The notes under the pieces are model-generated. The model did no database searches. It saw nothing but the letters and a program-made list of their open reading frames with translations, and was not told the DNA's origin. Both the position numbers and the translations under genes were made by a program. Below are positions 1 through 6,132 of a stretch of DNA of 64,000 bases, piece after piece (within the stretch, counting starts at the first letter, position 1; every line of letters begins with the position of its first letter). The DNA comes from Leptospira_A sp046736045 (lineage in GTDB: Bacteria > Spirochaetota > Leptospiria > Leptospirales > Leptospiraceae). The DNA lies in the NCBI RefSeq assembly GCF_046736045.1, contig NZ_CP177133.1:234938-298937 (forward strand), read 5' to 3'.

Positions 1-656
1 TCTTTTGCAAATTTCTGTATCGTTGACTTCGACAGAAAGCTTCCGCATTGCGTTGGTAAATTTTTGGAAGGCAATTCGCTTGGGTTGAGACATATCCCCA
101 GAAAAGCAACGGGACTTAGATTGGCAATCGAATTTAAGGAGAACTGCTCAAGAAGAAGAGCCTTACTATTTTGTGAAAGTAGCCCGGAGCCTAGGAAGTT
201 AGGATCATTTTGGAAAGCACCTTCCCCGTAAAAAGCAAAGTTTTCGGAAGTCCCGGCAGGAACTCCCAGTTCCGTTTTTTCGGAAATCCGGTTCGGAATC
301 TGCGAGTTTGCCTGACGAACCTCTCCATGGAATTTCCAATTTGTCTCGGATAATCCGGAATCGGAAAAAGTCGTTTCGGGCATTTCCCCCCGGAGCATCT
401 GAAATTCTTCGCAAGGCAAAGAAGATGAAGAATCGCCAAGCAACTCTTCCGAATCGGAAACAGTCACGACGGAAACCACACCATAGGCTAACTGAATAGA
501 TGCGGGAAGCTCATCCTCGGGGATGATAATGGGTAAAGAAGAACCGGTAGCAAATAAAGAAAATCCTGGAACAAATAGAATTGCCAGGAAACTAGCGTGA
601 GCCAATTTCTTTAGCAAGAACTGTGCCAATTTTTTGTCTTTTTTCTGCAAAACCAT
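1..656 (-). CDS. Putative secreted protein, truncated at left edge
   Basis: The minus strand is open without a stop from ATG 656 to the window edge, giving about 218 visible residues; the C-terminus lies outside. The N-terminus has several lysines (residues 5-17) followed by a hydrophobic stretch around residues 20-37, consistent with a signal peptide or membrane anchor. The rest is Ser-, Glu- and Asn-rich with no motif I recognise. It follows two other leftward genes and may share their transcript, but 68 bp separate it from the next gene and a perfect dyad lies 3 bp upstream of its start codon. No good ribosome-binding site is visible. Function unknown. Confidence 0.6.
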   Translation of the reverse strand, partial: MVLQKKDKKLAQFLLKKLAHASFLAILFVPGFSLFATGSSLPIIIPEDELPASIQLAYGVVSVVTVSDSEELLGDSSSSLPCEEFQMLRGEMPETTFSDSGLSETNWKFHGEVRQANSQIPNRISEKTELGVPAGTSENFAFYGEGAFQNDPNFLGSGLLSQNSKALLLEQFSLNSIANLSPVAFLGICLNPSELPSKNLPTQCGSFLSKSTIQKFAK

Positions 657-659
657 AGG

Positions 660-674
660 TATTTGTCACAAATA
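660..674. promoter_or_regulatory. 15-bp perfect dyad upstream of truncated gene
   Basis: TATTTGTCACAAATA is a perfect dyad (7-bp arms around a central C) ending 3 bp before the start codon of the truncated leftward gene. It could be an operator or a translation-blocking hairpin. It resembles a LexA half-site pair (TTTG...CAAA), but the spacing is 3 bp rather than the 5 bp known for leptospiral LexA, so I do not assign it. Confidence 0.35.
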
Positions 675-724
675 TCACTTAAATTGCAGAAAAAGAAAGC
701 TTTTTTCTACGTTTTTTGGGGATT

Positions 725-1726
725 TTAGCTACTGATCAGCACAAGGGCTTTGGATCTAAGTTTCCATTCCCAGAGAACAATTTCCTTTTCAATCTCGGTT
801 GCGGACTCTTGTTCCTTCGCGAGCAAAGCATAAATCATGCTGGAAATATCTGCAGAAAAAATCCGATCCAATTCTCTTTCAAATTCTTCCACTTTGAATT
901 CCAAAATAAGAACTGCGAGTCGGAAGGCTTCGTTCATCGCCTTTAGTTTTTCTTTCGCCGCCTCCAGTTCTTCTTTGTCATATTCGTTTCGAATCATTAC
1001 ATCCAAAAAAGTTCGGATAAAAGAAACGTCTTGAGAAGAAAGATGAAAATCCAAAAGCAATTGTTTTACCTTGTCCAGCTCCATATTTCTTAAGTGGATC
1101 CGGGCAAGGAACACTGGATTTTCACTGAACATATTTAGATTTTGGTTTTTGGTAACATCGGTCGCACGAACCTTTTCGTAATCGACGATTCCCTTGTCTT
1201 CTTTGGAACCGGTAGATGCCTGGCTTTCTGTTGCTGCAGTATTGATCTTTTTTTTGATCACCAGAATATTCAAACTAGGGTAACGAATTTTGAAAGTCAC
1301 CATATCCGAGCGTGGGATTTCTTCATCTACGACTAGATACTGAACTTGTTCGCCGGTTTCCCAGGCACGCATCAATTCTTCTTTATTTCGATAATGATAA
1401 ATAATTACAGGAAGGGCGTCACTTTGGCTTCCGGTTCCCAGAAATATAGTTTTGATTTCGTTGGAAAATCCATGCTGGTAGGGAATGACCATTTTCCCCG
1501 CTTTGACATTGACAAAAGAAAGTTCGCCCGAATGAAAATGGGAAAGATCAAAATCTTCACCGAAGAACCCTACTTTGGGAACAAGAACTACAATGGAATT
1601 GTTTTTGGAACCCTTGGGAACTTCCGGACCTATATCGGTGAAAACGACGTAGGTCATTTTGGAAAGGCGAACCTTTACCAAATAACCCCCAGGCGTTTTT
1701 CTTTCTTCGTAAACCGAATCATCCAT
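725..1726 (-). CDS. Conserved-looking protein of unknown function
   Basis: This 333-residue protein has no signal peptide or membrane segment. The first ~160 residues look like mixed alpha/beta, with several short hydrophobic strands (for example VLVPKVGFFG near residue 50). Residues ~215-330 are rich in Glu, Lys and Leu and probably helical. I recognise no family. The ATG at 1726 lies 2 bp after the stop codon of the upstream regulator, so the two are almost certainly co-transcribed and perhaps translationally coupled. That suggests a role linked to the NtrC-like protein, but this is inference from position only. Confidence 0.8.
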   Translation of the reverse strand: MDDSVYEERKTPGGYLVKVRLSKMTYVVFTDIGPEVPKGSKNNSIVVLVPKVGFFGEDFDLSHFHSGELSFVNVKAGKMVIPYQHGFSNEIKTIFLGTGSQSDALPVIIYHYRNKEELMRAWETGEQVQYLVVDEEIPRSDMVTFKIRYPSLNILVIKKKINTAATESQASTGSKEDKGIVDYEKVRATDVTKNQNLNMFSENPVFLARIHLRNMELDKVKQLLLDFHLSSQDVSFIRTFLDVMIRNEYDKEELEAAKEKLKAMNEAFRLAVLILEFKVEEFERELDRIFSADISSMIYALLAKEQESATEIEKEIVLWEWKLRSKALVLISS

Positions 1727-1728
1727 AT

Positions 1729-3066
1729 TTATAAAAGACCAAGTTGTTTCATTTTGTATTGCAATGATCCTCTCGAAATTCCAAGTGCCTTAGCCATTCG
1801 AATTTGGTTCCCGGAAAATATCCTGGTAGCGAGTAGTATCTTCTGCCTTTCTAACGCTTGGATTCCCCTCCGCAAGTCTAAATCTTCGTTGTCCAAAATC
1901 CTTACATCAACGTTTTCCTCTCCTAGATCGGAGAGGCTGATTTCTCTTGTCTTTGCCCTTAATATGGACGATAAAAACAGGTTCTTTAGATCCGAAAAGT
2001 TAGCAGGAAAGTCGCGTAATTTCAAAGATTCGATCGCTTCCCCACTCAATTGAATTCCATTTCGATTTTGGCTAATTGCCAGTTCAAGAAAGAGAAGTTT
2101 TGCAATTTCAATCAGGATCTCTTTTGGTAAAAATTCAAATCCGGGAAGAACGATTTTATCTTTAAGAATCATTCTTTCAAACGCAGGGAGTAATTCTTCC
2201 TTTGATTCATTTCGATCTACGAAGAAAACCAATCCGGGAAAATCACCGGAATCCAACCAATCCAATATAATTTTTTGCTGGCCCAGAGTCCATGATTTCG
2301 GAGCTAGAAACACAAGACTCCCTCGGCCGGCTTCTTTACTCCAATCGGATAATGATTTTTCCAATTTGCCCAAATTTTCCGGCAAAGATCCCAAAACCAA
2401 AAAAGGAGATCCCGGTTGCAGCAGGGAATGGATCCATTTCGAAAATGTTTTTTTACCACTTCCCGCCGGTCCTAAAATCGTGATGATTTTTTTGGATTCC
2501 AAGGCGTGAATTTTCTCTTCCCAATTGGGAATTAATTTTAGAACTGCTGGTTGAGAATGGCTCGAATTCAGGACAGGTTCGGTAGAACGCACAGAAGGAA
2601 TATCCCCCCATTCTTTCCCGATTTTCTCAGAAAATAAATAAAAGAAAGTATCTATGATTTCGCTGATTTCCTCTTCCCATTCCATCAAAAGGAATCCGAC
2701 AGATTTCCCGGAAGACTGAATTTTAAATACTTTTGCATGACCGCTTTTTCCAAAAAGTTCAAACTCTTTTCCGGAAAAATTAAAAGGCAAATCGGAGTTC
2801 ATTACCTCATCCCAATACTTTCCTTCCCGGGTCAGGAAGGAATAAAAAAAGCCATCTTCTCCGTATCCAAAGGAAGCGCTTTCATAATAGGAATCTTCAT
2901 CAGGGGACTTTAAAACTACAATTCCAGCTCTCGCTTCCAGGACCTGACAAAGCTCTCCCCACGCAGAAGGAAGGATATTTTCTATCCATTTCCTGCCTTC
3001 TATATTTGAGAATAATATTGCCTGAATCCCTGGGGACATTTTATGAAACTGTTTAAATTTAATCAC
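1729..3066 (-). CDS. Degenerate NtrC-like AAA+ protein with Fis-type HTH
   Basis: Three parts are visible in 445 residues. The first is an N-terminal GAF-like sensory region (~1-150). The second is an AAA+ region starting with Walker A GPAGSGKKT (~res 197). The third is a C-terminal Fis-type helix-turn-helix (~405-445, ending in NQIRMAKALGISRGSLQYKM). Unlike true sigma-54 activators it has no GAFTGA loop. Where Walker B should read LxxFLDE it has GSLVFLAPKS, with no acidic pair. It may therefore bind DNA and nucleotide without remodelling sigma-54 polymerase. The start is uncertain: GTG 3066 or ATG 3039, neither with a clear ribosome-binding site. It diverges from parA1 across a region with two palindromes, so it may regulate that locus. 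Confidence 0.8.
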   Translation of the reverse strand: MIKFKQFHKMSPGIQAILFSNIEGRKWIENILPSAWGELCQVLEARAGIVVLKSPDEDSYYESASFGYGEDGFFYSFLTREGKYWDEVMNSDLPFNFSGKEFELFGKSGHAKVFKIQSSGKSVGFLLMEWEEEISEIIDTFFYLFSEKIGKEWGDIPSVRSTEPVLNSSHSQPAVLKLIPNWEEKIHALESKKIITILGPAGSGKKTFSKWIHSLLQPGSPFLVLGSLPENLGKLEKSLSDWSKEAGRGSLVFLAPKSWTLGQQKIILDWLDSGDFPGLVFFVDRNESKEELLPAFERMILKDKIVLPGFEFLPKEILIEIAKLLFLELAISQNRNGIQLSGEAIESLKLRDFPANFSDLKNLFLSSILRAKTREISLSDLGEENVDVRILDNEDLDLRRGIQALERQKILLATRIFSGNQIRMAKALGISRGSLQYKMKQLGLL

Positions 3067-3067
3067 T

Positions 3068-3078
3068 TTGTCAAGTAC
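3068..3078. repeat. 11-bp repeat, copy 1 (TTGTCAAGTAC)
   Basis: TTGTCAAGTAC occurs here upstream of parA1 and again at 4838-4848 just after parB1, so the two copies flank the partition genes. Here it continues into GTACGTAC, a small dyad. The second copy sits inside a perfect hairpin. Possible ParB1 or initiator binding site; no direct proof. Confidence 0.4.
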
Positions 3079-3091
3079 GTACCGTTTTGAA

Positions 3092-3107
3092 TGTCGGACG
3101 TCCGACA
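3092..3107. promoter_or_regulatory. 16-bp perfect palindrome, copy 1
   Basis: TGTCGGACGTCCGACA is a perfect palindrome in the divergent intergenic region between the NtrC-like gene and parA1. A near-identical copy lies 51 bp downstream, close to five helical turns, so proteins bound at both would face the same side. Likely a ParA1/ParB1 operator, a parS-type centromere, or a site for the divergent Fis-type regulator. Only these two full copies were noticed in the window. Confidence 0.6.
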
Positions 3108-3142
3108 GGAATCCACGAGATAGTTTTTACTAATTTTTGGTA

Positions 3143-3158
3143 TGTCGGATGTCCGACA
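3143..3158. promoter_or_regulatory. 16-bp palindrome, copy 2
   Basis: TGTCGGATGTCCGACA differs from copy 1 at one base and keeps both 7-bp arms (TGTCGGA / TCCGACA). It lies about 106 bp before the parA1 start codon. Together with copy 1 it gives a two-site array typical of autoregulated partition operons or centromeres. Confidence 0.6.
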
Positions 3159-3264
3159 ATGCAAGTGAGTAGTGAATTTTATTTTTTTAGATAATTTTTA
3201 AAATTCAATTGCTAGCTTGTTTTTCTCAAGAAACGATACCAAAACGGAAGGAAATTTTAGTAAA

Positions 3265-4017
3265 ATGATAACGATTGCAGTTGCAAACCAAAAGGGAGGA
3301 GAAGGAAAAACAACCACATCCTTAAATCTCGCAATGGGTCTTGCGCGGAAAAATTTCAAAACCCTTCTAGTAGATATGGATCCGCAGGCAAACTCTACCG
3401 GGATTTTTGTAAATCCGGAATCCATAGACAAAGATTTAGCGCATTTATTTCAAAATTCAGTAAAACTGAAAGATATCATTTTACCGGCGTATAACGAATA
3501 TATGTGGATTGCTCCATCTAGTCTCCGTTTGGCGGAAATGGAGACAGTTTCGGTAAATTCCGTAGAAGCACCTTATATTCTGAGAGACGCCATGCAAGGG
3601 TTAGGTGATTTTGATTTCGTGATCATCGATTGCCCCCCTTCTCTTTCTATTTTTACAGTAAATAGTCTGGTCGCTTCCAATTTCGTACTGATTCCCCTTC
3701 AGGCGGAAAAATTCTCCATGGACGGGATCATGGGATTGCAACAAACCATCTCCTCCATAAAAAAAAGAATCAACCCTGACTTGGAAATCCTGGGGGCGCT
3801 GATCACCCAACTCAAGCCGCAAACTCTTTTGACCAAAACGATTTTGCCGGTTCTAGGAAAATACTTTCGGATTTTTGACCATACGATTTCTGACGGAGTT
3901 GCCATCGGAGAAAGTCATTTGGCGAAAAAATCAGTTTATGATTATAATAAATCCTCCCGTCAGTCCCAGGAATATGAAGGTTTTTTAGAGGAGGTATTAC
4001 GTGAGCTTAAAAAGTAA
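3265..4017 (+). CDS. parA: ParA-family partition ATPase (copy 1)
   Basis: This 250-residue protein has the ParA deviant Walker A (QKGGEGKTT, Lys10 signature and Lys15), the Walker A' DMDPQANST and Walker B IIDCPPSL. ParA ATPases bind DNA when ATP-bound and segregate replicons with ParB bound to parS. The usual KGGVGKTT has Glu instead of Val, a trait shared with the second ParA here. I chose ATG 3265 over an upstream in-frame codon because the protein then starts directly before the first strand and has a purine-rich AAGGAA upstream. Its 3' end overlaps parB1 by 17 nt. It lacks an N-terminal HTH extension, so it is of the short type. Confidence 0.93.
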   Translation: MITIAVANQKGGEGKTTTSLNLAMGLARKNFKTLLVDMDPQANSTGIFVNPESIDKDLAHLFQNSVKLKDIILPAYNEYMWIAPSSLRLAEMETVSVNSVEAPYILRDAMQGLGDFDFVIIDCPPSLSIFTVNSLVASNFVLIPLQAEKFSMDGIMGLQQTISSIKKRINPDLEILGALITQLKPQTLLTKTILPVLGKYFRIFDHTISDGVAIGESHLAKKSVYDYNKSSRQSQEYEGFLEEVLRELKK

Positions 4018-4825
4018 AAGACTCGGGTCTCTTGCAGACATTTACCAATCTGAAAATTTAGACGGCACCATCCGGACAATCAAGCTGGAGAAAATCGAAC
4101 CTTCCGAATTCCAACCAAGACAGGAAAGAAAAAAAGGAATCGATGAGCTCGCTGCTTCTTTAAAAGCAGACGGCCTTCTTCAACCGATTGTAGTTTCCAA
4201 GGGAAGAGGAGACGACCACTATAAAATCATCGCCGGAGAAAGAAGATTCCATGCGGCAAAATCCCTGGGATGGCATGAGATAGAATGTAAAATCCTGGAC
4301 CGCCCCCAAAACGAAATTTATAAATTAGCAATTATCGAAAACTTACAAAGAGAAAACCTATCTCCTTATGAAGAAGTGGAAGCATTGGTTTTTTTGAAAT
4401 CGGCACATCATTATACGGATGCGGACCTGGGAGATATGTTCGGGAAAAGCAGAAGTTATATGTCGGAGGTTTTGTCCATTGCAGGAATGGACAAAAAAGA
4501 TTTGGATCGTTGCAGATCTTTGGACATTCAAAATAAAAACCTTTTGGTACAAGCGGCGCAGGCATCCAAAAAAGGAGCCCTTTCCGACTTTTTGGATTTG
4601 TACAGCAAAGGACAATTGAAAACAGTCCGTGATGCCAAAGATTTCAATAAACAATCTACAGAAAAACCTTCCGAATCCCAAAGAAGACTCCCCTCTCAGT
4701 ATAAATTGAAACGATCCGGAAATTCCATCGTCATTCAATCAGAGGACGAAATCCTTTTGGGGGAAATCTTAAAATTCATCAAAAAAGAAATCGCAAAAAA
4801 ATTCGGCGACTCCGCCATCACCTAA
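4001..4825 (+). CDS. parB: ParB-family partition protein (copy 1)
   Basis: 274 residues. The ParB N-terminal CTP-binding/clamp domain is clear, with IAGERRFHAAKSLG (~res 77) and ENLQRENLSPYEE (~res 110). A central HTH follows (~135-165, LGDMFGKSRSYMSEVL), then a basic C-terminal region that should dimerise. It begins at GTG 4001 with an excellent ribosome-binding site GAGGAGGT six bases upstream, inside the end of parA1. It would bind a centromere; candidates are the palindromes before parA1 and the TTGTCAAGTAC copies flanking the operon. The same 17-nt parA/parB overlap occurs in the second pair. Confidence 0.93.
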   Translation: MSLKSKRLGSLADIYQSENLDGTIRTIKLEKIEPSEFQPRQERKKGIDELAASLKADGLLQPIVVSKGRGDDHYKIIAGERRFHAAKSLGWHEIECKILDRPQNEIYKLAIIENLQRENLSPYEEVEALVFLKSAHHYTDADLGDMFGKSRSYMSEVLSIAGMDKKDLDRCRSLDIQNKNLLVQAAQASKKGALSDFLDLYSKGQLKTVRDAKDFNKQSTEKPSESQRRLPSQYKLKRSGNSIVIQSEDEILLGEILKFIKKEIAKKFGDSAIT

Positions 4826-4829
4826 ACAT

Positions 4830-4848
4830 GTACTTGCTTGTCAAGTAC
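4830..4848. repeat. Dyad with 11-bp repeat copy 2
   Basis: GTACTTG CTTGT CAAGTAC has perfect 7-bp arms and a 5-bp loop, 4 bp after the parB1 stop. It contains TTGTCAAGTAC, also found upstream of parA1. No T-tract follows on either strand, so it does not look like an intrinsic terminator; a protein-binding site is more likely. Confidence 0.45.
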
Positions 4849-5009
4849 TGAGGAAAAAAATTTCGGGATTTTGGGGAAAGTTCGGGTACAAACTTGACAT
4901 TGAACCAGAAGTACTGACAATGTGACATAATATAGTAAACGAACTTTAAGTACTAGGTTCTCTGCAACAAACAGAATGAGGACTTAGGTGGAATTGTATC
5001 CGACCAAAT

Positions 5010-5065
5010 AAAAAAATCCCCTGGCAGACCAGGGGGTCGGGCTTTCCCGAAGGAATGTTGTTGGA
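5010..5065 (-). ncRNA. Candidate short leftward RNA in initiator leader
   Basis: On the minus strand a consensus -35 TTGACA (5100-5095), a 17-bp spacer and AATTAT (5077-5072, 4/6 match to -10) point left. About 45 bases further lies a hairpin, CCCCTGG-TCTG-CCAGGGG (5035-5018 read leftward), followed by ATTTTTTTATTT, a good intrinsic terminator. A second small stem, TCGGG/CCCGA (5037-5050), precedes it. The predicted transcript is ~55 nt with two stem-loops and no coding capacity. If the initiator mRNA starts upstream of 5010, this RNA would be complementary to its leader, as in plasmid copy-number control. Not proven. Confidence 0.4.
5018..5035 (-). terminator. Intrinsic terminator for leftward transcription
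   Basis: A 7-bp GC-rich stem (CCCCTGG / CCAGGGG) with a CAGA/TCTG loop is preceded on the plus strand by an A-run (5009-5016). On the minus strand it is therefore followed by a T-run. No leftward gene lies immediately to the right; its only apparent client is the candidate small RNA. Confidence 0.6.
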
Positions 5066-5068
5066 TGA

Positions 5069-5088
5069 GACATAATTAACATTATGTC
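5069..5088. promoter_or_regulatory. 20-bp dyad GACATAAT-TAAC-ATTATGTC
   Basis: Perfect 8-bp arms around TAAC, with a further ATAATGTCAA directly after (5091-5100) and another GACATAAT at 4924. It overlaps the spacer and -10 of the candidate leftward promoter, so a bound protein, for example the initiator itself, could silence that promoter. Confidence 0.45.
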
Positions 5089-5170
5089 AAATAATGTCAA
5101 CTCCCTTCGAATTTTTGCTTAAATTTAGTTCAGTTTTTGCAGATTTTTTTCTTTCGAAGGGGGAAGACGG

Positions 5171-6085
5171 ATGAACGAATACCATCCTTATATCCGTTTA
5201 ATGACGGATATAATAGATTCTGGCGTCTGGGCCAATCTGTCCAGTGCCGCTAAGACCCTATACCCTGTACTTTTAAAGTTTAGCGATAAAACTTTCAAAC
5301 CCGTCTGGCCAAATACGGAAACACTTATGCGACTCACCGGTTTCAAAACAAAAAAATCGATTGTACATGCAAAAAAAGAACTCACCCAAGCAGGATTGTT
5401 ATTCCAAGTTCCCGGAAACGGACGAACCTCGACAAAGTACTACTTTTCATTCAATTACGAGGGTTCCAAAATTACCCCCCTGGGGGTTCAAAATATACCT
5501 CTCTCCGGGGTGGGAATGGGGGCCTCTGGGGGGGAAGGATCGGTCGATGGGAGGGGTGGAAATGTATCCCCAAACCATATTAATATAACTATATCTAATA
5601 CAAACCAATGGGATAAGCCCGAAGTTCCAGGGAAAAATCAGGAAGAAAAAACCCAAGGATTTCTGGAACAATTGATCGCAATTTTTGGAACCGAAGTTGC
5701 ATTTCAAGCGTACTCTCATGCGCAAACCATTCAAATGGAAAATAACTTTGAGTATTTAAAAGGTTCCTGTAAGAAGATCATTGCTGAAAAAACAAAGGAA
5801 GTGCTTGAATTTAAGCAGGTCAATGAGGTCGATCCCTCCCTTCCCCATCCTGCTTCCTGGTTGGGGTTTTTGGATTGGGCCAGCCACCAGTTGTCGCCTT
5901 CCACTTGGCAGGATTTGGAAAAATTAAAAATCAATGTGGATGGAAAGGTATTGATCGTTCAATCGAAAGTATCCGGATTTTCTAGACAGATCATTCAAAA
6001 ATACTTCTCAGAAAAATCAAAACCTTCTCTGCTTGTGCTATTTTCAAGTGAAGAAGAAGGATCTCGTCTGTCTGAAATTCGATAG
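5171..6085 (+). CDS. Winged-helix replication-initiator-like protein
   Basis: 304 residues. Residues ~5-97 look like a winged helix: SAAKTLYPVLLKF, then NTETLMRLTGFKTKKSIVHA as the HTH, then a KYYFSFNY wing. This arrangement is seen in plasmid and phage initiators and in lambda O/DnaD-type proteins. A flexible Gly/Ser/Pro-rich linker (~98-145) follows, then a helical C-terminal domain (~155-304). The linker DNA is G-rich and followed by an AT-rich run. The ATG at 5171 has a GAAGGGGGAAG ribosome-binding site. Its position after parAB and a repeat-rich region supports a replication role. A transcription factor is the alternative; identification is by architecture and context. Confidence 0.65.
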   Translation: MNEYHPYIRLMTDIIDSGVWANLSSAAKTLYPVLLKFSDKTFKPVWPNTETLMRLTGFKTKKSIVHAKKELTQAGLLFQVPGNGRTSTKYYFSFNYEGSKITPLGVQNIPLSGVGMGASGGEGSVDGRGGNVSPNHINITISNTNQWDKPEVPGKNQEEKTQGFLEQLIAIFGTEVAFQAYSHAQTIQMENNFEYLKGSCKKIIAEKTKEVLEFKQVNEVDPSLPHPASWLGFLDWASHQLSPSTWQDLEKLKINVDGKVLIVQSKVSGFSRQIIQKYFSEKSKPSLLVLFSSEEEGSRLSEIR

Positions 6086-6132
6086 ACCTGGTAGAAAAAT
6101 AGGAATTTTTGGAAGGAAGCAAGATAGCATTC

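Larger units (their letters stand above)
4826..5170. other. Candidate replication/partition control region
   Basis: This 345-bp stretch between parB1 and the initiator-like gene has no convincing ORF. It holds a GTACTTG-CTTGT-CAAGTAC dyad (4830-4848) and AAGTACT at 4843, 4909 and 4948. It also holds GACATAAT at 4924, the dyad GACATAAT-TAAC-ATTATGTC at 5069-5088, and an intrinsic terminator pointing left (5018-5035). CCCTTCGAA (5103-5111) and TTCGAAGGG (5152-5160) form a wide inverted repeat just before the initiator start codon. The density of short repeats next to a wHTH protein suggests an origin or copy-control region; inference. Confidence 0.45.

Noticed and set aside
660..674. Possible LexA box in the dyad
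   Set aside because: TTTG and CAAA are 3 bp apart, not the 5 bp of the leptospiral LexA consensus.
1346..2053. Long rightward ORF opposite the NtrC-like and unknown genes
   Set aside because: Antisense shadow of two well-supported leftward genes; no ribosome-binding site and no protein-like pattern.
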